This document shows, piece by piece, positions 1 through 7,831 of a stretch of DNA of 15,735 nucleotides. Positions within the stretch are counted from its first letter, which is position 1. Every line of letters starts with the position of its first letter. The translations under genes and the position numbers were made by a program. The DNA comes from JAAYVZ01 sp035403265 (GTDB lineage Bacteria > Acidobacteriota > Thermoanaerobaculia > Thermoanaerobaculales > Thermoanaerobaculaceae). The DNA is taken from positions 1 through 15,735 of the forward strand of contig DAONEV010000056.1 in NCBI GenBank assembly GCA_035403265.1, written 5' to 3'. A model generated the notes under the pieces. It was not told where the DNA came from. It did not search any database and worked only from the letters and a program-made list of their open reading frames with translations.

Positions 1-1
1 C

Positions 2-2326
2 GGGATGTACATCGGGGATACCGACGATCTCTCGGGACTTCACCACATGGTCTGGGAGGTGGTCGACAACGCTGTCGACGAGGCCCAGGCCGGCTACGCG
101 TCCCACATCGTGGTACGGATCCACACCGACAACTCGGTGACGGTGCAGGACGATGGGCGCGGAGTCCCGGTCGACATCCACAAGGACACCGGTCGCCCGG
201 CGGCCGAGGTCATCATGTGTGAGCTGCATGCTGGCGGCAAGTTCGACAACGCCTCCTACAAGGTGTCTGGCGGCCTGCACGGCGTCGGTGTGTCGGTTGT
301 CAACTTCCTCTCCGAGTGGCTGCAGCTCGAGATCCGCAGGGACGGCGGGGTCTGGGAGATGGAATTTCGCCGGGGAGTGCCCGCCACCGCTCTGAAGCGA
401 GTGGGTAAGTCGACCAAGACCGGAACGAGCGTGACCTTCAAACCGGATGCGGAGATCTTCACCATCCTCGAGTTCCACCACGACGTCCTGGTGCAACGCC
501 TGCGCGAGCTATCGTTCCTCAACCCGGGTCTGTCCATTCGCTTCGTGGACGAGCGCAACTCCCAGGAGCACGAGTTCCTGGCCAAGGGCGGGATCGCGGC
601 CTTCGTCGACTACCTCAACCGGGCCAAGACCACCCTGCACCCGAAGCCGATCCAGCTCATCGACACCACTGCCGACGGTGAGGAGACTGCCATCGCCATG
701 CAGTGGCACGACGGGTACAACGAGAACGTCCTGGCCTTCACGAATACGGTCTTCAACGGTGATGGTGGCACCCATCTATCGGGTTTCCGCGCCGCGCTCA
801 CCCGCACCGTGAATGCCTATGGTCAGTCAAGCGGCCTCCTCAAGAACATGCCCGAGGGCCTCTCAGGCGAGGACGTGCGCGAGGGGCTGACGGCGGTGCT
901 TTCGGTCAAGATCCACGATCCCAAGTTCTCATCCCAGACCAAGGACAAGCTGGTTTCCTCCCACATCAAGGGTTGGGTGGAGTCGGTGGTCAGCGCGCGT
1001 CTGGGCGAGTACTTCGAGGAGAACCCAACCATCGCGCGCCGCGTCGTCGGCAAGTGCGTGGAGGCGGCCAGGGCACGTGAAGCCGCCCGCCGGGCCAGAG
1101 AGCTGACTCGCCGCAAGGGGGCGCTCGAGAGCTCGACACTTCCGGGCAAGCTGGCCGACTGTCAGGAGCGGGATCCGGCGCAGGCCGAGCTCTTCATGGT
1201 CGAGGGCGACTCCGCCGGTGGTTCGGCCAAACAGGGGCGCGACCGTCGCTTCCAGGCGATCCTGCCTCTCAAGGGGAAGATCCTCAACGTCGAAAAGGCC
1301 CGCCTCGACAAGATGCTGGCCAGCGAGGAAATCCGCACCATCATCCAGTGCCTGGGAACGGGTTTCGGGACCGAGGACTTCGACCTCGCCAAGCTGCGCT
1401 ATCACAAGATCATCATCATGACCGACGCCGACGTCGACGGTGCCCACATCCGGACGCTGCTGCTGACCTTGTTCTTCCGCCACTTCCGGGCGGCCGTGGA
1501 GCGCGGGTACGTCTACATCGCGCAGCCACCCCTGTACAAGGTGGGGCATCGCAAGGATGAGCGGTACCTCAAGGACGATGCGGAGCTTTCGGCATTCCTC
1601 CTTGACCGCCTTTCGGATTCGGCGCTGCTGACCCTCTCGGGAACCGGCGCCACACTCAGGGGCAAGGAGCTCAAGGACGCGGTGCGGCGGCTCGAGCGGG
1701 TCCTCGAGTACCGGGTGCGACTGGACCAGCGGGGCTGGCCGGCCGAGCTCGTGAGTGTCTTCGTGCGCCACCACATCACCACCCGCGAGCAGCTCTCGGA
1801 TGGCAACGTTATCGGTGCCTTGGTCAACGACCTGCGGGCGGAGGGGTACGAGGACGCCCAGGCGGTGGAGGACGAAGACCACGGCGGCTTGCTCGTGCAG
1901 GTGACGTGGAACCGCAATGGCCGACGCCGTCAGGTCGAGCTCAGCTATGGGCTCATCCGTACCTACGAATACACCCAGCTCATCGAGCTGCAACGCCACC
2001 TGCTGGGATTCGACCTGCCGCCTTTCTATCTCACTTTGGATGGGAGCAGTGAGACCTTCGGCTCGCAGGAGGAGCTGGTCAGTCGTACCTACCAGGCGGC
2101 TCGCCAGGGGCTCTCGATCCAACGCTACAAGGGTCTGGGCGAGATGAACCCGGAGCAGCTCTGGGGAACCACCATGAACCCGGAAACCCGGCGGCTGCTG
2201 CAGGTGCGGGTCGAGGATGCGGTTGAAGCGGACGAGCTCTTCACAGTACTCATGGGCGACCTCGTGGAGCCGCGGCGCGCGTTCATCGAGCGCAATGCCC
2301 TCGATGTCGTGAACCTGGACGTCTGA
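2..2326 (+). CDS. gyrB: DNA gyrase subunit B, 5'-truncated by window edge
   Basis: GyrB is the ATPase subunit of DNA gyrase and drives negative supercoiling with GyrA. The reading frame is already open at the first complete codon (Gly, then Met at 5) and reads GMYIGDTDD, which in E. coli GyrB lies about 25 residues in, so the true start is upstream of the window. Numbering from that Met, the GHKL ATPase shows EVVDNAVDEA (about 18-27), DDGRGVP and GGLHGVGVSVVN. The TOPRIM domain shows EGDSAGGSA near residue 400 and DADVDG near 474. Between these and the C-terminal QRYKGLGEMNPEQLW lies an insertion of roughly 170 residues (about 520-690). This insertion is characteristic of E. coli-type GyrB and absent from ParE and most Gram-positive GyrB. 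The 7-base gap to gyrA indicates a gyrBA operon. The identity is very secure. Confidence 0.97.
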   Translation, partial: GMYIGDTDDLSGLHHMVWEVVDNAVDEAQAGYASHIVVRIHTDNSVTVQDDGRGVPVDIHKDTGRPAAEVIMCELHAGGKFDNASYKVSGGLHGVGVSVVNFLSEWLQLEIRRDGGVWEMEFRRGVPATALKRVGKSTKTGTSVTFKPDAEIFTILEFHHDVLVQRLRELSFLNPGLSIRFVDERNSQEHEFLAKGGIAAFVDYLNRAKTTLHPKPIQLIDTTADGEETAIAMQWHDGYNENVLAFTNTVFNGDGGTHLSGFRAALTRTVNAYGQSSGLLKNMPEGLSGEDVREGLTAVLSVKIHDPKFSSQTKDKLVSSHIKGWVESVVSARLGEYFEENPTIARRVVGKCVEAARAREAARRARELTRRKGALESSTLPGKLADCQERDPAQAELFMVEGDSAGGSAKQGRDRRFQAILPLKGKILNVEKARLDKMLASEEIRTIIQCLGTGFGTEDFDLAKLRYHKIIIMTDADVDGAHIRTLLLTLFFRHFRAAVERGYVYIAQPPLYKVGHRKDERYLKDDAELSAFLLDRLSDSALLTLSGTGATLRGKELKDAVRRLERVLEYRVRLDQRGWPAELVSVFVRHHITTREQLSDGNVIGALVNDLRAEGYEDAQAVEDEDHGGLLVQVTWNRNGRRRQVELSYGLIRTYEYTQLIELQRHLLGFDLPPFYLTLDGSSETFGSQEELVSRTYQAARQGLSIQRYKGLGEMNPEQLWGTTMNPETRRLLQVRVEDAVEADELFTVLMGDLVEPRRAFIERNALDVVNLDV

Positions 2327-2333
2327 GGCGGAA

Positions 2334-4817
2334 ATGAGCGACCCCCTGTTCACAAGGGAAGAACGCGTCCCGGTGGCGATCGAGCACGAGCTCAAGCACT
2401 CGTACCTCGACTATGCGATGAGCGTGATCATCGGCCGGGCCCTCCCGGATGTACGTGACGGCCTGAAGCCGGTCCACCGCCGGATCCTGTACGGCATGTG
2501 GGAGCAGAGCAACACCGCCGGCAAGCCCTACAAGAAGTCGGCCCGCATCGTCGGCGACGTCATGGGCAAGTACCACCCCCACGGCGACAGCGCCATCTAC
2601 GGCACCCTGGTACGCATGGCCCAGACGTTCTCGATGCGCCACGTCTTGGTGGACGGGCAGGGCAACTTCGGCTCGGTGGACGGCGACAACGCCGCTGCGA
2701 TGCGGTACACCGAGGTGCGTCTCGCACGCCTGGCCGACGAGCTGCTGGGCGACGACCTCGAAAAGGACACGGTCGGCTGGCAGCCCAACTACGACGGCTC
2801 GCTCCAGGAACCCCTGGTGCTGCCCGCACGGTTTCCCAACCTCCTGGTGAATGGCTCCTCCGGTATCGCCGTGGGCATGGCGACCAACATTCCACCCCAC
2901 AACCTGGGGGAGGTGATCGACGCCACCCTGCTGCTTGCCGCGAACCCGAGTGTCACCATCGACGACCTCATCAGGGTCCTGCCGGGGCCGGACTTTCCCA
3001 CTGCTGGAATCATTCGGGGCACGGCCGGGATCCGGCAGGCCTTCACCACCGGGCACGGTAGTGTGCAGATGCAGGCCCGAGCCCGCATCGAACACTTCAA
3101 GAAGGGTGAACGGACGGCGATCGTCATCTCCGAGCTGCCGTACCAGGTCAACAAGGCCAAGCTCGTCGAGCGCATCGCGGAGCTCGTACACAGCAAGGAA
3201 ATTGACGGCATCGCCGACCTGAGGGACGAATCGGATCGGGACGGCATCCGGGTGGTCGTGGACCTCAAGCGCGAGGCCATGCCACAGGTGGTGCTGAACC
3301 AGCTCTACAAGCTGACGCCCATGCAGTCCAGCTTCGGCATCACATTCCTGGCCATCGTCGACAGTCAGCCGCGCGTCCTCTCGCTCAAGCAGATGCTCGA
3401 GCACTTCCTCGAGCACCGCAAGGAAGTCGTGACCCGCCGCACCCGCTTCGAGTTGGCGCGCGCCGAAGAGCGGGCCCATATCCTGGAAGGCCTGGTCATC
3501 GCCCTCGATCATCTGGACGAGGTGATCGCCACAATCCGAGCCTCCAGCGACCCACCGACGGCCAAGGCCGCCCTGTGTGAGCGCTTCGGCCTCTCGGTCC
3601 TTCAGGCCCAGGCTATCCTTGACATGCGTCTACAGCGTCTCACTGCCCTCGAGCGCGACAAGATCCTCGCCGAGTACGAAGAGGTGATGGCGCTGATCGC
3701 GAAACTCCGCGCCATTCTGGGGTCCGAGGCGCTGGTGCTGGAAATTGTCGTCGGGGAGCTCGCGGACATCAAGAAGCGGTTTGCGGATGCTCGTCGCACG
3801 GAGATCCTGGCCGAGGAGTCGGAGCTGTCGATCGAGGATCTGATCGTCGAGGAGGACGTGGTGGTTACCGTGACCTCGTCCGGATACATCAAGCGCGCGC
3901 CGGTATCGACCTACCGGGCACAGCGCCGTGGGGGGCGGGGACGGCGGGGCGCAGCGGTGCGCGACGAGGATCCGGTCGAGCATCTGTTTGTGGCCTCGAC
4001 CCACGACACCCTGCTGGTCTTTACGTCGGTCGGGAAGGTTTACGCCCTCAAGGTGTATCAGGTTCCGGAGGCGTCACCCACGGCGCGTGGGAAAGCCATT
4101 GTCAACCTCCTGCCGATCGCCCAGGACGAGCGGGTTGCCGCCCTGGTGGCCATCAAGGAGTTCGATCCCGGACAGTTCGTCCTCTTCGCGACCCGCCGTG
4201 GAAAGGTCAAGAAGACGGCCCTGGTGGAGTACCAGAACATCCGTTCGACCGGCATCATCGCCCTCGATGTGGAGGAAGGTGACAACCTGCTCGGGGTGCG
4301 CCTCACCGACGGCAAGAGCCATATATTCCTGGGTACGCATCACGGCATGGCCATCCGCTTCGAAGAGTCGGACGTGCGGCCGATGGGCCGCGTTGCAGCC
4401 GGGGTGCGGGGTATCAACCTGCGGCGCGGCGACTTCGTTGAGGTGATGGCGACGATCTCTGCCGAGGACCGGGGTGACATCCTGGTCGTGGCCGAGAACG
4501 GATTCGGCAAGCGCACGCCAGTCGCCGAGTTCCGGCTCCAGGGTCGGGGCGGCGCCGGAGTCACCCTGATGAAGGTCACGAAGCGGACCGGAAACGTCGC
4601 CGGCATGCGCTATCTCGAAGGTGCCGAGGAGATCCTGCTGGGCACCGCCGGGGGCATGCTGATCCGCACGCGTTCGGCCGAGATTCGTCAAAGCGGGCGC
4701 GCCACGCAGGGCGTGAAGCTCATCGACCTGGAACCTCCTGACAAGGTGATCTCGCTGGCGCGCCTGGCCGAGCACGAGGAGGACGAGGAAGGCGCGGAAC
4801 CCGAGCCATTGTTCTGA
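2334..4817 (+). CDS. gyrA: DNA gyrase subunit A
   Basis: GyrA is the DNA-cleaving and rejoining subunit of gyrase; it is 827 residues here, a normal length. The ATG lies 7 bases after the gyrB stop, with GAGGCGGA serving as ribosome site. The N-terminal breakage-reunion domain contains RALPDVRDGLKPVHRR (about 35-50) and the catalytic tyrosine Y125 in AAMRYTE. The GyrA box, the marker of true gyrase against ParC, is QRRGGRG at 531-537, with Arg in place of the usual Lys. The beta-pinwheel C-terminal domain follows and ends in an acidic tail (EHEEDEEGAEPEPLF). In the quinolone-resistance-determining region, HPHGDSAIYG (81-90) keeps the serine at S86 but has glycine at G90, where E. coli has Asp87. 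The identity is secure; drug susceptibility is an inference only. Confidence 0.98.
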   Translation: MSDPLFTREERVPVAIEHELKHSYLDYAMSVIIGRALPDVRDGLKPVHRRILYGMWEQSNTAGKPYKKSARIVGDVMGKYHPHGDSAIYGTLVRMAQTFSMRHVLVDGQGNFGSVDGDNAAAMRYTEVRLARLADELLGDDLEKDTVGWQPNYDGSLQEPLVLPARFPNLLVNGSSGIAVGMATNIPPHNLGEVIDATLLLAANPSVTIDDLIRVLPGPDFPTAGIIRGTAGIRQAFTTGHGSVQMQARARIEHFKKGERTAIVISELPYQVNKAKLVERIAELVHSKEIDGIADLRDESDRDGIRVVVDLKREAMPQVVLNQLYKLTPMQSSFGITFLAIVDSQPRVLSLKQMLEHFLEHRKEVVTRRTRFELARAEERAHILEGLVIALDHLDEVIATIRASSDPPTAKAALCERFGLSVLQAQAILDMRLQRLTALERDKILAEYEEVMALIAKLRAILGSEALVLEIVVGELADIKKRFADARRTEILAEESELSIEDLIVEEDVVVTVTSSGYIKRAPVSTYRAQRRGGRGRRGAAVRDEDPVEHLFVASTHDTLLVFTSVGKVYALKVYQVPEASPTARGKAIVNLLPIAQDERVAALVAIKEFDPGQFVLFATRRGKVKKTALVEYQNIRSTGIIALDVEEGDNLLGVRLTDGKSHIFLGTHHGMAIRFEESDVRPMGRVAAGVRGINLRRGDFVEVMATISAEDRGDILVVAENGFGKRTPVAEFRLQGRGGAGVTLMKVTKRTGNVAGMRYLEGAEEILLGTAGGMLIRTRSAEIRQSGRATQGVKLIDLEPPDKVISLARLAEHEEDEEGAEPEPLF

Positions 4818-4834
4818 AGGGGAGGAGGCACGAG

Positions 4835-5485
4835 ATGAAGCTCTTTATCGACACTGCCAACGTCGCCGAGATCACTGAGGCCGCCTCCTGGGGCATCCTC
4901 GACGGCGTCACCACCAACCCTTCCCTGGTCGCCAAGGAGGGGCGCTCCTACCGTGAGCTCGTGGCCGAGATCTGTCGTCTCGTGCCTGGCCCGGTCTCGG
5001 CGGAGGTGCTGGCCACCGCCGCCGAGGGGATGGAGCGGGAAGGACGAGAGCTCGCGGCCATCGCCGAGAACGTCGTCGTCAAGCTGCCGATCACCAAGGA
5101 GGGACTGAAGGTCTGCAGCCGATTTGCCGAGGAGGGGATTCCCACCAACCTCACCCTCTGCTTCTCGCCCGCACAGGCGCTCCTGGTGGCCAAGGCCGGC
5201 GCCACCTACGTCAGCCCGTTCATCGGCCGTCTGGACGACGTCGGCCACGACGGCATGCAGCTCATCCGCGAGATCGTGCAGATCTACGACGCCTACGAGT
5301 TCGCCACCCAGGTCCTGGTGGCGTCGGTGCGACACCCGCAGCACGTCGTCGAGGCGGCTCTCGCCGGCGCCGACGTCTCCACCGTGCCGTTCAAGGTGCT
5401 CGAGCAGCTCTTCCACCATCCGCTCACCGAAATTGGCATCCAGCGCTTCCTGGCTGACTTTCGTGCGGCGAAAGACGTGCACTAG
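4835..5485 (+). CDS. tal: TalC-type small transaldolase
   Basis: A 216-residue class I aldolase of the short transaldolase/fructose-6-phosphate aldolase family. Transaldolase moves a dihydroxyacetone unit between sedoheptulose 7-phosphate and glyceraldehyde 3-phosphate in the cytosolic pentose phosphate pathway. Visible motifs are MKLFIDTAN, GVTTNPSL (24-31) and the Schiff-base lysine K83 in VVVKLPIT. Two residues favour transaldolase over FSA activity: E57 in SAEVLATAAEGM (Gln59 in E. coli FsaA) and F129 in SPFIGRLDD (Tyr131 in FsaA). A strong GGGGAGGAGG ribosome site precedes the ATG. The gene lies 17 bases after gyrA, so it is probably co-transcribed with gyrBA. It also sits beside the pdx genes, whose substrates are pentose-phosphate intermediates. 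Its stop codon starts the 14-base palindrome before pdxR. The family call is secure; the choice of activity is inferred. Confidence 0.93.
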   Translation: MKLFIDTANVAEITEAASWGILDGVTTNPSLVAKEGRSYRELVAEICRLVPGPVSAEVLATAAEGMEREGRELAAIAENVVVKLPITKEGLKVCSRFAEEGIPTNLTLCFSPAQALLVAKAGATYVSPFIGRLDDVGHDGMQLIREIVQIYDAYEFATQVLVASVRHPQHVVEAALAGADVSTVPFKVLEQLFHHPLTEIGIQRFLADFRAAKDVH

Positions 5486-5496
5486 AGGATCCTCTA
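5483..5496. promoter_or_regulatory. 14-bp perfect palindrome, possible operator
   Basis: TAGAGGATCCTCTA is a perfect palindrome with no loop. It begins with the TAG stop of the transaldolase and lies 52-65 bases upstream of the pdxR start. It resembles a dimer-binding site rather than a terminator, since there is no loop and no T-tract. A palindrome this long is expected about once per window by chance, so only its position in a short intergenic gap makes it notable. Confidence 0.35.
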
Positions 5497-5504
5497 TATG
5501 GCTC

Positions 5505-5541
5505 GGTCATTTTGACAAATGGTCATGCCGATCCGTAGACT
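5505..5541 (+). promoter_or_regulatory. pdxR-pdxST promoter with GTCA half-site cluster
   Basis: A sigma-70-like promoter is readable: perfect -35 TTGACA (5512-5517), an 18-base spacer and -10 TAGACT (5536-5541). The predicted transcript start falls on or next to the A of the pdxR ATG (5548), and no Shine-Dalgarno sequence precedes that ATG, so the message is probably leaderless. The -35 is embedded in repeats. GGTCAT occurs at 5505-5510 and 5521-5526, 16 bases apart. GTCA-TTT-TGAC is an inverted repeat at 5506-5516. TGAC and GTCA recur at 5513-5516 and 5522-5525. MocR regulators commonly bind such repeats, so this is a plausible autoregulatory operator. Confidence 0.65.
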
Positions 5542-5547
5542 TCCCGC

Positions 5548-6930
5548 ATGTTGGACGCTCTGCACGCCGCAGCGAGAAGTGCGCTGTCCGGTGATCCGGT
5601 TCGACCGCTGTATCTGCGCCTCGCCCAGGCCCTGAGCCCGCACGTGAGTCAGGCAGGCGGCGAGCTGCCTTCGGCCCGGTGTCTCGCTGGCGAGCTGGGG
5701 CTCAACCGCGCCACGGTCACTGCCGCCTACCGCGAGCTGTCGCGTCAGGGACTGCTGGTGCTCCGCCCAGGCCGCCCGCGGCGCGGCGGGTACGGCCAGC
5801 CGACGCCGGTGAGCGACCCGGGCCGGAGCGGACCAATCGACCTCGCGCGCTACGCCCCGGACCGCGAGCTGCTGCCCAGCGGACGCACTTTCGAGTGGCT
5901 GGGCGTGGGCGCGGCCGAAGGGGATGCCGTGGCCCAGTACGGCGACACTCTTGGATTTCGTCCCCTGCGTGACTGGGTCGCGCAACGTCTCGCAGGCTAT
6001 GGCATCGTCACCGCTCCGGAGCAGGTGATCCTGACCGGCGGGGTGCAGAACGCCCTGGACCTGTTATGTCGAACCCTTCTCCAACCGGGCGACGAGGTTC
6101 TCGTGGAGGACCCGTCCTATCCCGGGTTGCCGCCCCTCCTCGCCCTGCACGGAGCCCGAGCGGTCGGCGTACCGGTGGGAGTCGAAGGGCTCGACCTCCA
6201 CGCCCTCTGCGAGGGAGCTCGGCGACACCGCCCACGGCTGGCTATTCTCACGCCCACCCTGCAGAACCCCAGTGGCCAGGTCATGGATGCACGGAGCCGG
6301 GTTGCATCGCTGGACGCCCTGCGGGCGGCAGGATGCGTGGTGGTTGAGGAGTTCTTCGACCCCGCCCTGGTATGCGATGGACCTGCGCCGGCCCCCTTGG
6401 CCGCCCTCGACGACCGGGTGGTCGTGGTCGGCTCATTTTCCAAGGCGCTGTTTCCCGGCCTCCGCGTGGGGTGGATCACCGGTCCCGCGGACCTCCTGGC
6501 CGCGGTGGCGCGCATCAAGCAGGGGGCGGACCTCGCCGGCAGCGCCTTCCTCGAAGCCGCCGCCTGGACGCTCTGTGCGCGCGGGATCTTCGCCTCCCAG
6601 TGTCAGCGCCTGCAGGCGCTCGCTTCTCAGAGACGGCAACGGGTCGTGGAGGCGTTGCGCCGGGTCAAAGGGGAGCTGCGCTGGAGCTGGCCCAGGGGCG
6701 GCTTCTCCCTGCTGGTGGAACTGCACCCGGGACAGAGCTCGCGTGAGGTGGCCCAACGGGCCGCGACCCTGGGAGCGTGGGTGCTTCCCGGCCCGACCAT
6801 GTCGGTGAGCGGCCGGGACGATGTGCTTCGGGTAGCGTTCGCCGCGGTTGGCGGCGAGGCCCTTGAACGTGGTCTCGGGTTGTTGGAACAGGCGCTGGCG
6901 CCGCACGACATGGCCCAGGCCCTGGTATGA
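5548..6930 (+). CDS. pdxR: MocR/GntR-type regulator of PLP synthesis (PdxR-like)
   Basis: A 460-residue fusion of a GntR-type winged helix-turn-helix and a fold-type I aminotransferase domain, the MocR architecture. MocR proteins named PdxR sense pyridoxal 5'-phosphate and control pdxST. The N-terminus shows PLYLRLAQAL (20-29), LPSARCLAGELGLNRATVTAAYREL (40-64) and a basic linker near 73-80. The aminotransferase part has LTGGVQNALDLLCRTL, VEDPSYPG (187-194), LTPTLQNPSG (234-243) and the predicted PLP lysine K299 in SFSKALFPGLRVGW. Where MocR proteins usually have EDDYD, this one reads EEFFD (267-271), so the usual pyridine-binding Asp and the Tyr are Glu268 and Phe270. The gene ends 13 bases before pdxS and runs in the same direction, unlike the divergent layout in Listeria or Corynebacterium. 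The family is secure; the PdxR role rests on position. Confidence 0.88.
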   Translation: MLDALHAAARSALSGDPVRPLYLRLAQALSPHVSQAGGELPSARCLAGELGLNRATVTAAYRELSRQGLLVLRPGRPRRGGYGQPTPVSDPGRSGPIDLARYAPDRELLPSGRTFEWLGVGAAEGDAVAQYGDTLGFRPLRDWVAQRLAGYGIVTAPEQVILTGGVQNALDLLCRTLLQPGDEVLVEDPSYPGLPPLLALHGARAVGVPVGVEGLDLHALCEGARRHRPRLAILTPTLQNPSGQVMDARSRVASLDALRAAGCVVVEEFFDPALVCDGPAPAPLAALDDRVVVVGSFSKALFPGLRVGWITGPADLLAAVARIKQGADLAGSAFLEAAAWTLCARGIFASQCQRLQALASQRRQRVVEALRRVKGELRWSWPRGGFSLLVELHPGQSSREVAQRAATLGAWVLPGPTMSVSGRDDVLRVAFAAVGGEALERGLGLLEQALAPHDMAQALV

Positions 6931-6943
6931 GAAGGAGCTGAGC

Positions 6944-7831
6944 ATGTACTTTGATACGCCGGAGTTTCGAGTCAAGGTCGGCCTCGCCGAGATGCTCAAG
7001 GGCGGGGTCATCATGGATGTCACCGACGCAACCCAGGCGAAGATCGCCGAGGACGCGGGTGCTGCGGCGGTGATGGCGCTGGAGCGGGTGCCCGCCGACA
7101 TCCGGGCCGAAGGCGGGGTGGCGCGCATGGCCGCGATCGAAAAAATCGAGGAGATCATGCGGTGCGTATCCATCCCGGTGATGGCCAAGTGCCGCATCGG
7201 CCATGCCGCCGAAGCGCGGTTGCTGGAGGTGCTGGGGGTGGACTTCGTCGACGAGTCGGAGGTCCTCACGCCGGCCGACGAGGAAAACCACGTCTGGAAG
7301 CACGACTACAAGGTCCCCTTCGTGTGCGGCTGTCGCAACCTCGGCGAATCGCTGCGACGAATCGCCGAGGGGGCCGCGATGATGCGGACCAAAGGCGAGG
7401 CCGGTTCCGGCAACATCGTCGAGGCGGTGCGACATCTGCGCGCCGTGCGCCGCGACCTGCGGCGCCTTGGCACCCTGGATCCCGAGGAGCTCGTGCCCGC
7501 CGCCAAGGAGCTGCAGGCGCCGTTCGAGCTCGTCCAGTACGTGGCCCTGCATGGCAAGCTCCCGGTGCCGAACTTCGCGGCGGGGGGCGTCGCGACGCCG
7601 GCCGACGCGGTCCTGTGCATGATGCTGGGAGCGGAGTCGGTGTTCGTCGGCTCGGGGATCTTCAAGTCGGAGGATCCAGCCCAGCGCGCCAAGGCGATCG
7701 TCCAGGCCGTCACCCACTGGCAGGATCCGGCCAAGGTGCTCGAAGTCTCCCGGGGCCTGGAGGCCGCCATGTCGGGTCTGGACATTGCGAAGCTGACACC
7801 CGACGAGATGCTGTCTCGGCGGGGGTGGTAG
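6944..7831 (+). CDS. pdxS: Pyridoxal 5'-phosphate synthase, synthase subunit PdxS
   Basis: PdxS condenses ribose 5-phosphate, glyceraldehyde 3-phosphate and ammonia into pyridoxal 5'-phosphate in the deoxyxylulose-5-phosphate-independent pathway. It normally forms a dodecamer decorated by PdxT. The 295-residue length fits the family. Motifs are VGLAEMLKGGVIMDV with D25, ALERVPADIRAEGGVARM (46-63), PVMAKCRIGH with the first Schiff-base lysine K82, ESEVLTPADEE (105-115), FVCGCRNLGE, and RTKGEAGSGN with the second lysine K150. The start is the ATG at 6944, because GAAGGAG (6931-6937) lies 6 bases upstream and family N-termini begin just before FRVKVGLAEML. In-frame codons further upstream overlap pdxR and are not credible. 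It is the middle gene of pdxR-pdxS-pdxT. Confidence 0.97.
   Translation: MYFDTPEFRVKVGLAEMLKGGVIMDVTDATQAKIAEDAGAAAVMALERVPADIRAEGGVARMAAIEKIEEIMRCVSIPVMAKCRIGHAAEARLLEVLGVDFVDESEVLTPADEENHVWKHDYKVPFVCGCRNLGESLRRIAEGAAMMRTKGEAGSGNIVEAVRHLRAVRRDLRRLGTLDPEELVPAAKELQAPFELVQYVALHGKLPVPNFAAGGVATPADAVLCMMLGAESVFVGSGIFKSEDPAQRAKAIVQAVTHWQDPAKVLEVSRGLEAAMSGLDIAKLTPDEMLSRRGW

Noticed and set aside
929..2395. Long open frame on the minus strand opposite gyrB
   Set aside because: It is fully antisense to conserved gyrB codons, matches no family, and arises from the high-GC third-position bias of gyrB.
2283..3512. Long minus-strand open frame opposite gyrA
   Set aside because: It is a shadow of gyrA; the composition is low-complexity His/Val/Asp-rich with no recognisable domain.
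6848..6943. Upstream in-frame start for pdxS inside pdxR
   Set aside because: The added residues are not part of the PdxS family, and GAAGGAG directly precedes the ATG at 6944.
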